Part shown: in pieces, positions 22,410 through 33,864 of the stretch
How the letters are laid out: the number at the start of each line of letters is the position of its first letter
Position numbering within the stretch: position 1 is the stretch's first letter
Origin: Adiantum capillus-veneris
Taxonomy: Eukaryota; Streptophyta; Polypodiopsida; Polypodiales; Pteridaceae
Assembly (NCBI GenBank): GCA_014529385.2
Contig: CM043943.1
Location: 105,474,355-105,538,354, forward strand
Length of the DNA stretch: 64,000 bases
Reading direction: 5' to 3'
Notes under the pieces: generated by a model
Seen by the model: the letters and a program-made list of their open reading frames with translations, nothing else
Told to the model about the DNA's origin: nothing
Database searches by the model: none
Translations under genes and position numbers: made by a program

Positions 22410-25400
22410 TTCTACATAAATCATCCATGTATACTTCTAAGAATTTTCGAAGATACTCTTTGAAAGCATGGCTCATGAATCTTTGAAATGTGGCTGGAGC
22501 ATTAATTAACCCAAACGGCATAACCCGATAGGCAAATATACCCCATTTTGTTGCAAAATCACTTTTATGTTGATCTTTTGGGTCTACCAAAAGTTAATTG
22601 TATCCCGAAAAGCCATCTAGGAAGCTGTAAGCTTCTTTTCCTGCCACTCTTTCTAAAGCATGCTCAGTTATCGAAAGAGGAAAGTTGTCTCTAATGGTAT
22701 CTGCATTCACTTTTTTGAAATTAACACACACTTGTAATTTCCCATTCTTCTTAGGTACTACCACAATTGGAGACACCCAATTAGTGTGTTCAATTTCGTA
22801 AATGAATTCGGCTTCCTTTAGTTTTTCAATCTCTTCTTTGATCTTTCTGGCAAATGTTTCGTTATAGGTGTATGGTCCCTGTCTACTTGGTTTCGCATCA
22901 TCTCTCATGGGTATAGTATGTTGACATATTTTTGGATCAACACCCTTGAGATCCTTGTAAGACCAAGCAAAGATATCCCGATATTCCTTTAACAAGCTCA
23001 ACAAAAGCTTTTCTTCTTCTTCTATTAGGTCATTTGCAATATAAGCGGGTCTAGGCTCTTCTCCTGGTTCAGCCAAGTCTACTCTTTTAGCGTTTTCAGG
23101 TCCTTCGTAAGACTCGCCTTGTTTTCGTAGTTCCCTAACAGGTTGTTCGATTATGGTTTTCCGATCTTGGAGAGTATACTTTTTGTAATGGGATGGAACA
23201 TGCATTACATCCTTACCATCCTCTTCCGTGGTTTCCATTTTGGTGTTGTATATCTCCTTTAGAGATTTTTTCAACTCTTGATTTTTTTTTTTCCGCTCGA
23301 CTCTGATCATGAGTGGTTTTTTATCCTGATGTTCTTCGTGAGTACCCTTCCTTGTTTTTCTCGATGTCTGAGACCTTTGTGAGTTTCTGTTTGAAGGATA
23401 CCTGCCATTTATTTTATCCTTGACACAATCATTGGCAGCTATTTGCATCAGGAATTGTGTTTTACTGGAGACTGATGACATAGGCCATGCTTTCACAATT
23501 TTAGTGTCTCTCTTTTTTCTATACCATTTTTGTCTTCTTGATTTCTGGTTTGGAAAGTCAAAAAACTTTTCCTCCCCTCCCTTTAAGAGTAATTGAGCCG
23601 TCGTATGCTCTTTTTCTGATCCCGAATCTTCTGAGGTAGTTGAGTGTTCATCTAACTCATCAGTTGCATCGTAATAGAGGTCAGAAAAGACTTGTTGAGC
23701 TTTCATCAAGTCCTTTGTTTCCTCATCTTTGTTTTCAATGTTAAGGACTGACATCATTTGGATGGGAATTATGTCATAGCCATCCTCATTGCAAAATTGA
23801 GTAGGCATAGACATATTCACACATACATCCATTGTCGCTAAAATTTGAGTCCACTTGAATGGTTCGAATAAATGCTCTGGAAAGGGTTCAGGTATGTAGG
23901 CTTCGTCCGTACAGTCCCTTTCTAGGATACATTCCTCTCATCTTAACTTCCATTTTTTGAGGCTCCGCACATCCAAATAGGAGTGTCTTTGTTTAGCCAG
24001 GATGGGAGTTTAGTTTCAGCCAAAGAGACTGAATCAAACTCTTGGATGGGTGTTTTCAAGACGTCTCTATAGGTGTGGTCTTTTAGATTGACTCTTGTTA
24101 TAGATCCCACCTACTTCAAGTACAGATAGTCGTTTCCCCAATCTTGGATAAGCTATACCTGTCGCATGAAAGGTCTTCCCAGTATGATTTCATAGTTGAG
24201 TTTTTTCCCAAAGTCTACTATGGCAAAAGTATGTTGATATTCAATTCCACAGGAGTTGACTATCACTTTTTCTAGTAGCCCTAGTGGTCTTTCAATGTGT
24301 CCGTCAGCCAATTGCAATTTCATTCACGTTTGTCTAATGGCTGGTTGTCCCTAGGATTCCCATACTACTTTAGTGGCTATGGCTATGCTAGCTCCACTAT
24401 CCAGTATTTCCATGGTTTCAATGTCATTATGCTTCACTAGGAGGGTAGTGTTTCCTTCTTCCCCTTCATAATATTCTCCGACCTTGTTCATAGGAACTGA
24501 TCGAATCTCTTTGTTTTCCGTGACATTTTTCAAGTTTTCCAGATTCTTAGAGATTAATCCCGTTATTCCCACCTTCTCTAGGGTTTTCTATAAATCGTTC
24601 CATAAGTATGGCCCGAGTTTCAACAGTTCTCCCAAAGTAAGTGTGCATTGGATAGGTGTAGACATGATTGAATGAATGTTGTCTACTTCTAGGATCTGTT
24701 TGGCTCTTTTTACTTGAGTGGTCTTGCAAATGATAGAGTCATCTTCGTTATCTCCCAAGTAAGAAGATAATGTTTTTAATGTCATAGGTTTAGATATTCT
24801 TGAAGCCTCTGATTTGCAATCCCCGTACAAGGATTGTAAATCCATGTTCATATCAGATGGTAGGTTATCCAACCAGACTTCCTCTATAGGAGCCGACCTT
24901 AAAGTTAGGCTCCCATCATTGATCTCTCTTACCTTTTCCCATAAGCGTCCTGGCCAATCTTCCTCTACGAATGGAATTCTGTCTAAGGCATCCTCACTGT
25001 CTCGCACTATGAGCTCTGGTTCATTTGTTTCAAGGTGGGGTTCTGCCACCACATCGGATTTTGCTTTCATTTTTTCTACCGCAAGCTCTTCCGGTTTTTG
25101 CAATACTTTCAAGCTTGGGTTTTTATTTATCTAGCATTTCTTGCATGATTCTTACCAAGTTTTGATAAGCTTCCAACTTAGCTGCTTCTATGTCTGGAGA
25201 TGGATAGTTTTTCCATTTGTTTTCCATGTTTTGGCCTGCTTTGAGTCCTCCTTGGTAAGCTTCCAAGGCAGCATTGATAGGCTCAAAAATTTTATCAACC
25301 AGAATGGATCCTCCAGATTTCACGGTTGTTTCCTTGAATTCACTGCTAGTTTCTTTCAACTTGTCCTGGGCTAACATTTTTGCTTTCTCTTCGTTTTCAA

Positions 25401-25695
25401 CCCGTTGTTTTTGTTTTCTCATCTCATATCTTTTGCTTCTGCTCCTTTTGATTCTTTGGGAAGAAACTTTCGTGTTCTCCAAATCATCAGAGGAATTGTG
25501 TTTCTTTTTCTTTGCCTGGGCTCTAGTGATTACCTTGATTGAAACAATCGATTCGCCTCCAATGAGCTACTACGCATCACTTGGACTACGTTGACTGTAG
25601 TTTTTTCCTTGTTCAAAGGATTCTTAGGACAATCTTCCGGAAAGTGTTCTCCCTTTTTGCAACATTGTATGCAATAGGCTTCAATTGGTTTGAGG
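22410..25695 (-). pseudogene. Element A protease-RT segment, inverted
   Basis: Read on the minus strand from 25.69 kb, this is the continuation of element A's polyprotein. It holds a CCHC-like knuckle near 25.65 kb (CIQCCKKGEHFPEDC, an atypical CX3CX4HX4C spacing), a Lys/Glu-rich linker (25482-25123), and a spacer domain (25112-24588). A retropepsin with ILDSGASIAIATK at about 24.4 kb and a flap/LGRPFMRQ block at about 24.18 kb follow. A 412-aa frame (23832-22594) then leads into RT motifs VSPIVVVPKKNGKL and FSGYN, and after a frameshift MPFGLINAPATFQRFM and VYMDD. The coding stops right after YMDD at about 22.42 kb; the next RT motif is at 36.56 kb on the plus strand. Several stops and frameshifts are present. 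Confidence 0.9.
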
Positions 25696-25702
25696 AAGGG
25701 GG

Positions 25703-27991
25703 TGCTTGTTGCACTAATGCCTTCTTACAAATCTGTCATGACCAATCAAAGTGAAATTAGTATTTTTTCAACATAGCCTGAGTAAATTACACCACAACAC
25801 ATCACAAGAAATAAAACCACCCCAATCACTGTCTTAAGGCCAGGGGAGTCCTCTCCACCCTGTCGCCCTCTTACAGCCTGTGGGATTTATGGCTAAATTG
25901 ATAACAATATCCGGAGACAAGCTATCAAGAACTTAAATAAAACACCAAGACACTTACACATCATTATTGTCCATGACTTCACGTTGGAAGGGAGACAAGG
26001 TATCCATGCTTAGTCCAAATTCACCCTCCTTGATTCAGCAAATGTTGGGCTTACACTAGTAGGAGAAATGATAGATTTCCTACTCTCAATTGAATGATCA
26101 CTCTCTCTTACAATGGCATAGAGTTCCCTTGCTAATCACCCCTAATACAACACATACATATGCCTAATTCCAATGAGATTCCACTCAAGAACTCCTTCTC
26201 AAGAGGTTGAGCTTGGCTTCTCAAGCTATAGCATAGTGGTCTTTCTTCTCCCCCCTTTTTGTGCTAGCTACACCCTCCTTTTATAGCAATTTTGAAGGCT
26301 AGGGTTACTCCTCTAACCATGGTTGGGTTAGATTTTCAGCAATTTATCTAATTTCTTTTGCTTGGAATTATCAAGAAGTTGGTGGGGAAAGAGAGAGGAG
26401 AGAAATGGAGGTGATAGGACTTTTCATAGTGGGTTAGTGTTAGTAGAGTTAGTATTAATTTACAAATGGAATTGGATATTTACAATGGGAGTATCCATGT
26501 AGGATACAAATAAGGAAGAAAAACCCTTAAGAGGTAAGAAAAGGTTGATTTCTTATAAGGTTGATGCTCCAAGTGTTTTGAGTAGGGACAATTTTGACGC
26601 TTGTTGACGGTCCACTAGCTTTGACGGTACATTTTTTCTCCACTCTTGACCTTCCTTGAGAGACAAGGTAATTGAAGCTGAGTAATCAACCACCATGATG
26701 CTGTCTTTTAAGAGAAGAGGCTGAATTTTGTGGTTTTTTTTATAGATATGGGTAATTTGGAGGAGGAAAAATGAGACTAGGTGGTCAATTTTGGAATGGA
26801 ATTGTGTGTGGGAGGTATGAGTTCACCATGGTTTCTCTTATTCTTCAAGGTTGAGGAGAAGGTGAGTAGGGTGCAGAGAGGAGTGGTGAGAGAGGTGGGG
26901 ATGATGAGTGGAGAAGTGTGTGTGAAAGAGGAAAATGATAAAGTGGAAGAGAGAGTGTGGCTGCATAGCATGGGAAAACTGGGGTCCACTAATAAAATCA
27001 TAGCTCACAGCTCGTAGCTCAAAAAAATATGAAAAAATTTGAGGCAAAAGTTCAGCCCACGAGCTACAATTTTTGTTTGTATCACCTTTTCAAATTCGGA
27101 GAGCAAGTGAACTTTAAAAATTCAGCAAAACCGACCGTTTTTTTCCACTGCACAAGGTCCTTGTGGGGTCCTTCTTTGGATGATTCTTTTGAATACCTCC
27201 AAGAGTGAGCCCTCCATAGTGCATGTATGCATGCCACCTACCCTTGACCTTATTTGGTAGGTCTATAATTGAAGATATTGTTGAGATCATGATATAAGTG
27301 AATAGTACAACTAAGTAAATCAAATATTGAGGGGTCTAAAAAATATGTACATGTCAAATATAAATAATATAAGTGGAAAAAATATAAAGGGGTCAAAATA
27401 AATCTCTCTCATTATGAGGCTACCATAAAAAGATAAATATTTTTGGTGTTCTAATTTTTTAGAAAAAAAACAAAATAGATGTAGGAAGGGAAAAATCACA
27501 ATAGTGAAAAAATACACACATAAATAAAACTAGTTTTTTTGGATTTTTGTTGGGGTGGAGTTACACCAAATATAAGAGAAGCTTACATGAAAATATTTCT
27601 ATATGGAATAAAGAGTATGAAAAATGGTAAGAAAAATTGTGGTAATGGTGAGGCAATGTACAGAGCATAAATAACACACACCTAGGTAGAAATATTTAAA
27701 TAAATACCAAAATAATTATGAAAAAATCTTTTATTTAGGCCCTATATACAAAGAAATATTTACATACGCATGGGCCATAATATACTTATTTTTTTTATTT
27801 TTTTGGCTCAACTAGCCCAATGACTAGCTAATTGAGGGTTTTTTATTTCAGTAAGGAGATATGGAAAAAGTCCCCTAACTCACACGCACCTATATACAGT
27901 GAAAGGGTGAGGGTAACCACAGTGTTTGAGTGATTTGATAGGGGGGGATAACTCACTATGGCAATCACAGAGAGCCGAAAAACGGCTATCA
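25703..27991 (-). mobile_element. Element B 3' LTR (outer 2.29 kb)
   Basis: Near-identical to 34268-36557 (2289 against 2290 bp). At least 15 single-base differences were seen by eye, for example near 25724, 25752 and 25880. On the minus strand it begins TGATAGCCG and runs to the polypyrimidine junction at 25703. The last ~380 bp of the LTR are missing here and lie inverted at 22031-22409. Short reading frames inside both copies are conserved only because the LTR is repeated. Confidence 0.95.
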
Positions 27992-28014
27992 TTAGCCCTC
28001 CCCCGGGATGATGG
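27992..28014 (-). other. Polypurine tract of element B
   Basis: On the minus strand CCCGGGGGAGGGCTAA lies immediately before the TGATAGCC start of the 3' LTR, the expected position for plus-strand priming. Confidence 0.7.
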
Positions 28015-28019
28015 TATAT

Positions 28020-28703
28020 TCATGTACCATCATAAAGAATCTTTTCCAAAGAGATTGTTTCAGAGTCCTTGACAAGATCTTCATTGTTTGGCCCCTTGGA
28101 ATTTTGGTTTGTGTTACACTCATGCTTCATGGAACAATACTTACATGGGATAGTTGCCTTTTGCTCTGGTAGATCCTTTGGTAGAAGGCGACTCAAGTAA
28201 GGCTTCAAGCGATAGCCGTTTACCTTCCTGGAGTGCTCTTTCCTATTTAAGTCCATAAGTTGATATTAACTTGAATTGAAAGCCTTCTTGACTATGTATG
28301 GCCCCTGCCATCTTGTTTCAAATTTGGCATCAAAACGATTATCGAGTCGATTGTCATACCTTAGCACAAGATCTCCTTCATTGATGCCTTTGTCCTTCAG
28401 TTTCTTGTCAAGCTTCTCCTTTCTCTGTGTGGCTTTCCTCTTATAGCACTCGTATGCTGCTTCTCTTTTCCACTCAAGCTCAGCTAAGGTAAGAAGTCGA
28501 TCCATCCATGTTTCTTGATCATCTTGTGTTGATTTGCCATGAAGTCGCATTGTTGGAATGTTTAGTTCAATTGGCTGTAAAGCCTCTTGACCATAGACCA
28601 AGTGAAATGGTGTGAACTCCGTGGCTTCCCTATATGTGGTTCGATACGCCCACAAGGCACCATCCAAGAAGTCATTCCACAACTTTGTCTTGTTTTTCAC
28701 CAT
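28020..28703 (-). pseudogene. Element B integrase C-terminus
   Basis: Continues the gag-pol frame of 28697-33274 after a frameshift near 28.7 kb. It contains NDFLDGALWAYRTTYREAT and FHLVYGQEAL (integrase end), FETRWQGPYIVKKAF (the C-terminal SH3-like/GPY fold), an in-frame TAA near 28262, then KVNGYRLKPYL, typical of plant Ty3 integrase ends. It ends with a Cys/His cluster (CKYCSMKHEC) of unknown role. One frameshift plus one stop are the only visible lesions of B's pol. Confidence 0.9.
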
Positions 28704-31700
28704 CTTTCTAATGATGCTTTTTCTACCAAACCATTTGATTGGGGATAGTAGGGTGTACTGTGACGATGTAGAATGCGAAGTTCTTCACAGACTTCTGTGA
28801 GCAATCCCTTTCTAAACCCTGGACCATTATCAAAAACAATCTCCAAAGGTGTGCCAAATCTACAACAAATGTGAGTGTAGACGAATTTGCTCACTGTCCT
28901 CTCATTTACCTTTGCCACACTTTGTGCTTCCACCCACCTAGTCATATAGTCTACAGCCACTAGAATGTAGAGTTTACCATTTTTTGCCCTAGGCAGAGGA
29001 CCCATAGCATCAATGTCCCACTTTTCAAAGGGTCTATTTGCAAGCACAATTTGCCTTGGACCATAAATCAATCTTCTATTCCCATTTACCTGACAATTGT
29101 GACAACTTTTACACCAATGTTGGACATCCACATGCAGACTTGGCCAAACATACCCCGCAAGCAAAATCTTCTTCACAGTTAATTCTTGGGAAAAATGACC
29201 ACCACATGCCTCTTCATGCAAACCTTTTAGAATGGCTGGAATTTCCGCGATAGTTGGTACTCTTCTGCACACTTTATCCTTCCCTCTTTGATAGAGGGAG
29301 CCTTCTAGGAAGAGATACATGCTTGCCTTCTTCATGAGTCTCCTCTTCTGAGCTTTTGTGAAGTCTGGTGGAAACTCACCCTCCAAAATGTAGCCAATGA
29401 TGGGAGCCAATGACTCCAATCCGTGGTACCTCGGTTGCTTCACAGTTGCTGCCACCATGATGACCTGCACTTCTTTCTCAACACATGTAACTACTTGCTG
29501 TGCAAGTAAATCGGCATCTTCATTCTGTTTCCTAGGAATATGATATAGTTGCACTTCTTCAAATTGATTAAACAATCTACGAATGGCATGAACTTTTGTC
29601 CGTAAGCTTTCATTCTTGCATGCCCAAATGCCTAAAATCTGTTTAACAATGAGAAGTGCATCTCCCTTTACCATGAGGCATTGTATCCCTTGGCCAATGC
29701 ACATCTTCAAACCATGAAGTAGTGTGTCATATTTTGCTTCATTGTTGCTAGCTGAACTTGGTAGATTGAACTTCTCTTTCATGACCACCTCTCCACTTGG
29801 GTTGAGCAACACTAGCCCTCCCCCTGCTTTTCCTGTGGCTCGACAAAAAGCTCCATCAAAGAACAAGGTAAAAGCATTAGGAATACTTTTTGGTGGTGGC
29901 AATGGTAGGGTCTTTACTTCAGGCACCTTAATCTCCTTTTCATGCACCCTATAAGTGAGAATCCCTGCCAATTGTGCACGCACACTATCTTCTACCTTGA
30001 AAGAGTATTGAAACTCTTGCAACTCCATAATCCACTTTGAGATCCTAGTACTAAGATTCATTTGAGATGACACCCAAGGGAACAAATTTTCTGCAGTGAG
30101 AATTACAAAAGGTTTTGGGAGCAAGTAGGATCTAAACTTCCTTATCGCAAACATGAGAGAAAGCATCATGAGTTCTGCCTCCGTGTAGCCTCTCTCCAAA
30201 GCATTCATGACCCTACTAGAAAAGTAGATGGGTCGCATCCTGGTACTGTGGGGATCTTGTTGTAATAAAACTGCACCAATTGTTTCCTTCCCAACACTAG
30301 AGCTAACAAAGAATGTGTACTCCCAACATGGAGGCATGAGTGTTGGTAGCTCTGACAAAATGACTTTAATGTTACAAAAGTACTCTTCAAGCTCATCAGA
30401 CCATGCAAATTCTACTTGTTGTGTCAACTTTTGCAAAGGATGAAGCAACTCCGAAGCTAAGTGAATAAAGCGTGACATATACTTCACTTTTTGAATGAAT
30501 GATATGACCTCTTTGAGATTCTTGGGTGAGGGGAGCTCAATAAGAGCCTTTGCCTTTGAAGGATCCACCTCAATGCCTTTATAGGAAACCTTGTGACCAA
30601 GCAAGATCACTTCATCCTCAGCTATGTGACACTTGTCGGGGTTGAGTTGACCTCCCAGGTCATAGAGCTTCTTTAAACCTTCTTCTACCCTTTGTAGATG
30701 CAATGATTTTGAGCTATAAATGCAAAAATCATCAATAAAAACCCTAATGGACTTTCCAAAGAATGCTTGAAACACCATGTTCATGAAGCGTTGGAAAGTT
30801 GCAGGAGCATTTGTCAGGCCAAATGGCATGACTCTAATAGCATAACAACCCCAAGGAGTGATAAAGGTTGTTTTCAATTGATCCTCCAATGCGATACCTA
30901 TTTGAAAGTAACCCGAGTAGCCATCACACACTGTGTACTTCTCATGACCAGCTACTTCATTTAGTATCTCATCCTGAAATGGAAGGGGAAAGTGATCTCT
31001 TTTTGTTGCCTCATTAAGTGGACAATAATCCACACACACCCTCCACTTGCCGTTTTTCTTAGGAGTGACAACAACGGGAGAGACCCACTCTGAATTCTCC
31101 ACTGGATAAATAAAACCTGCTGCTAGAAGCTTTCTTACCTCCTTGAGTAGAGCCTGCTCCTTAATGACTCCTAGCCTTCGTAGCTTTTGAGCCTTAGGTG
31201 TGGCCTCTGACTTCAACTCAATCTTGTGTTGAACAACATCTACTCCACGCACGTCGGTGTAGTCTTTAGCAAAAAGCCTAGGAAACCTCCTTAGCACACA
31301 TTTGAACTCCTCTCTTTCATCCTTTGTAAGTGTTGTTGATAGCATACCTTCCAGCATCCCTTCATCTTGAACACCTTCGTTCTCTTGAGGACCTACCTCC
31401 TCCAAGCCTTGACAAGAGGTCTCTTGGTTGCTTGGCTTAAACCTTACCCCCATGACTTCGATGGAAGACTCCTCTTCAGTAATGCTGCCGCTACTTTCTT
31501 CTTCTGAAGTGCTATCGGTCCAACCTTCTTCCGTCTCACTTTGAGATGATTCTTCATGGAGCTCCTCTTGGCATTGCTCCTTCATGTCAAAGACAACCTT
31601 CTTATGATTGTCATTCCTGCAAATTAGCTTTCCACTCTCCCAATCCTGCAAAGCTCGCATTTTCATTAGCCATGGTCTTCCTAGTATAAATGGGTAACCA

Positions 31701-33274
31701 TTTCCCTTGGTAGACATGACATAGAAATCCACTGCCTTCTTAATGCCAAAGGCCTCCACAAAAACATTTTTACAAATGCCTACGCACCTAGCCTTGCTAT
31801 TGTTTTCCATTTTCACTTTGATTTCAGGTGTCTCATGGATGTGCATGCCTAGTCTTTGCATGAGCCCTTCTGTCATGATGCAAATTTGTGCACCCCCATC
31901 CACTAGACCTTTCCTAACCAATCTTCCTTTTATGTAACAATCTAGCACAGGTGTAATATCCTCGTTCATTTCAGTATGTGCAATTTTTACAACAGGAAAA
32001 CTCTCTTTTACCTTTCTCCTAGTGCTAACTGCCTTTGTTAAATCCCTCCTAACTTGTGGGCATAATGCAAGAAACTGAGGCCATGAGATATCAGGACCCT
32101 TACCTCGCATGTCATCCAACAGGTTGTATGGAGCCATACCATGTCCAAGAGGGAAGTCTTGGAGATTGATACGACGTCGAGTCCTCTTAGCTTCCTTGGT
32201 CTCCTTTGCCTTCTTGCCTTGTCCATGGTCACTCTGTGATGGGACACCCTCTTTCTCTTTACCTTTTCCTCGGCCACGCTTAATGCCATTTGCTTCCATG
32301 TCAACCTCATTTGAGTTTGTCACCTCTACCACATGCACATTTGGATCTGGCAAAGGTGGAACTCCTTCTATCCCTTGTGGAGGTGGTCTTGGTCCATTTG
32401 GTCTTTGTAGAAGCCTTGGTTGTTGACCAGTTCCTTCACCTGCATTCATCACTAGGTAATTCAAGTTAGGTCTCCCTGGCTCCCCACGGGGCCAAGGACA
32501 ATTATACATCCCATGTCCAGACTCTCCGCAATTCCAACATTGCAAGACTCTCCTAGGTCGTGGATCTCGCTCTTCAGACTTCTTTGCTTGTCCCTTTGGA
32601 CCTACAGCTTGTGCAAGGTGAATTGACAGGCTGCTTAAAGATTCGTTTAACTTCTCAATTACTTCCGCCGTTACCTCAGGAAGCTCCCTCGATGTTGATG
32701 CTTGTGACTTACCTTTGGGTCTAAGACCTTCTATTGGAACCTCTCCCCTTAAGCACTTGAGTTTCCTATATTTCTCAGCAGCCCTAGTTTCAGCTGCATC
32801 AAAGGTAGCAGGTGCACCCGCCTCAACTTTTACCTTAAGGTCAGGAAAGAGTCCGGCTATGAACCTCTCCTTCTTTAGAAATTCTGCACCATCACCAGGG
32901 TTAGCAACATTTCGTATCCATAGAGCCCAAAGACGTAGAAACTCTTGCTTGTACAAGTAGTAGTCATCTAAGTCTTTTTGTTTATGAGCAACAATGTCTT
33001 GCCATAATTTTTGAGTGTTTTGGGGATCAAAGAAGTATTTCTTGAAACGATTCAAAACTTCTGTGTAATTCCCCTTAACTTTCTCAGGCAAAGAGTCAAA
33101 CCAAGTGCTAGCATCTTTCCTAAGGACCACCTCAAACATTTCTACACGTTCTTGATCAGTTATTATCCTCTTGATACGGCAAGACATCTTGAAATTCGCT
33201 AAAAATAATTCAGCATCCTCTCCAGGCTCTCCAAAGAAAAGAGGATACCCAGACATTTGGCGTTGGCTTTCCAT
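28697..33274 (-). CDS. Element B gag-pol polyprotein, Tat-like Ty3/gypsy (1525 aa)
   Basis: One open frame. Gag spans residues 1-200; a CCHC knuckle (CWNCGESGHGMYNC) is at 246-259. Retropepsin has active-site motif VDGGAQ at 458-463 (DGG in place of the usual DTG/DSG) and LGRPW at about 531. RT spans about 690-905, with VSPVVVTPKKNGKW, MPFGLTNAPATFQRFM and FIDD at 846-849. The RT-linked RNase H (about 985-1100) has lost its usual acidic residues (FFVSSSVGKETIG, TAENLF). A second RNase H with FFDGAF, NNEAKY, VKGDAL and NEDADLLA covers 1138-1258. The integrase H2C2 module is H1353, H1360, C1391, C1394; core acidic residues lie in WDIDAMG, FDNG and NGLVEK. A second RNase H is the hallmark of the Tat lineage. 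The start is the first Met before the gag domain. Integrity suggests a recent insertion. Confidence 0.95.
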   Translation of the reverse strand: MESQRQMSGYPLFFGEPGEDAELFLANFKMSCRIKRIITDQERVEMFEVVLRKDASTWFDSLPEKVKGNYTEVLNRFKKYFFDPQNTQKLWQDIVAHKQKDLDDYYLYKQEFLRLWALWIRNVANPGDGAEFLKKERFIAGLFPDLKVKVEAGAPATFDAAETRAAEKYRKLKCLRGEVPIEGLRPKGKSQASTSRELPEVTAEVIEKLNESLSSLSIHLAQAVGPKGQAKKSEERDPRPRRVLQCWNCGESGHGMYNCPWPRGEPGRPNLNYLVMNAGEGTGQQPRLLQRPNGPRPPPQGIEGVPPLPDPNVHVVEVTNSNEVDMEANGIKRGRGKGKEKEGVPSQSDHGQGKKAKETKEAKRTRRRINLQDFPLGHGMAPYNLLDDMRGKGPDISWPQFLALCPQVRRDLTKAVSTRRKVKESFPVVKIAHTEMNEDITPVLDCYIKGRLVRKGLVDGGAQICIMTEGLMQRLGMHIHETPEIKVKMENNSKARCVGICKNVFVEAFGIKKAVDFYVMSTKGNGYPFILGRPWLMKMRALQDWESGKLICRNDNHKKVVFDMKEQCQEELHEESSQSETEEGWTDSTSEEESSGSITEEESSIEVMGVRFKPSNQETSCQGLEEVGPQENEGVQDEGMLEGMLSTTLTKDEREEFKCVLRRFPRLFAKDYTDVRGVDVVQHKIELKSEATPKAQKLRRLGVIKEQALLKEVRKLLAAGFIYPVENSEWVSPVVVTPKKNGKWRVCVDYCPLNEATKRDHFPLPFQDEILNEVAGHEKYTVCDGYSGYFQIGIALEDQLKTTFITPWGCYAIRVMPFGLTNAPATFQRFMNMVFQAFFGKSIRVFIDDFCIYSSKSLHLQRVEEGLKKLYDLGGQLNPDKCHIAEDEVILLGHKVSYKGIEVDPSKAKALIELPSPKNLKEVISFIQKVKYMSRFIHLASELLHPLQKLTQQVEFAWSDELEEYFCNIKVILSELPTLMPPCWEYTFFVSSSVGKETIGAVLLQQDPHSTRMRPIYFSSRVMNALERGYTEAELMMLSLMFAIRKFRSYLLPKPFVILTAENLFPWVSSQMNLSTRISKWIMELQEFQYSFKVEDSVRAQLAGILTYRVHEKEIKVPEVKTLPLPPPKSIPNAFTLFFDGAFCRATGKAGGGLVLLNPSGEVVMKEKFNLPSSASNNEAKYDTLLHGLKMCIGQGIQCLMVKGDALLIVKQILGIWACKNESLRTKVHAIRRLFNQFEEVQLYHIPRKQNEDADLLAQQVVTCVEKEVQVIMVAATVKQPRYHGLESLAPIIGYILEGEFPPDFTKAQKRRLMKKASMYLFLEGSLYQRGKDKVCRRVPTIAEIPAILKGLHEEACGGHFSQELTVKKILLAGYVWPSLHVDVQHWCKSCHNCQVNGNRRLIYGPRQIVLANRPFEKWDIDAMGPLPRAKNGKLYILVAVDYMTRWVEAQSVAKVNERTVSKFVYTHICCRFGTPLEIVFDNGPGFRKGLLTEVCEELRILHRHSTPYYPQSNGLVEKASLERW

Positions 33275-33359
33275 TGAATTGATTTCAAAGTGACACCCGT
33301 TTTTGTTTTTCTTTCTTAAAAAGATTTACACAATAATGTTTTCTAGCTTGCAATCTATT

Positions 33360-33578
33360 CTACAACAAAATAAAGATATTCACATCAAACGACCTATGAT
33401 AATCAATAAGAGGTAGGATGACAGGGTTTGGTGATGCGAGAATTTCTCCTACTCTTTGGGCACCAAACATGAACACCATACGTTGTTGAAAATGGATTTT
33501 CCTACTAATTGCAATGTTTATTCTAATGTGTGGAGTGAAATGGAAGGGGAAAACCTCTATTCCTGGGCCATTATCCAT
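33360..33578 (-). CDS. Small leader ORF 2 of element B (72 aa)
   Basis: ATG-initiated frame in the leader between primer site and gag, ending about 85 bp before the gag ATG. Its second half (GEILASPNPVILPLIDY, then DVNIFILL) resembles leader ORF 1 at 33600-33812, with about 20 of 70 residues identical by eye over the whole length. No known domain. It could be a translated upstream ORF, or both could be remnants of a duplicated leader segment; translation is unproven. Confidence 0.35.
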   Translation of the reverse strand: MDNGPGIEVFPFHFTPHIRINIAISRKIHFQQRMVFMFGAQRVGEILASPNPVILPLIDYHRSFDVNIFILL

Positions 33579-33599
33579 GGTCTATGCATGACCTAATGC

Positions 33600-33812
33600 T
33601 TAAAACAAAACAAAAATATAGACGTCCAAACTAAGGTCGTACCTAATGAGAGGCAAAATAAAAGGATTTACTAAAGCGTTTATCTCGGCCAACCTAAGAG
33701 GACCTAAAATTCTACGAATGACACGTTGAAATTGCAACTTAGTACTAACAATTATGTGTACCTTTTGCCTTGCAATGGGAATGAAGGGATCATACAAATT
33801 TTCGTGATTCAT
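33600..33812 (-). CDS. Small leader ORF 1 of element B (70 aa)
   Basis: First ATG frame after the primer site. Its C-terminal part (AEINALVNPFILPLIRY, DVYIFVLF) parallels leader ORF 2, including the identical ILPLI block and the position of the stop codon. The DNA of the two units is more diverged than the encoded protein pattern suggests. Function unknown. Confidence 0.35.
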   Translation of the reverse strand: MNHENLYDPFIPIARQKVHIIVSTKLQFQRVIRRILGPLRLAEINALVNPFILPLIRYDLSLDVYIFVLF

Positions 33813-33864
33813 GCAAACTACTTGACTATGCTAAAGGTTGATTCTACACAAAAATACACAAGCC

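Noticed and set aside
26777..27047. Paired short reading frames on both strands, also present at 35343-35628
   Set aside because: They lie in the two copies of B's LTR; their conservation follows from LTR duplication and no domain is visible.
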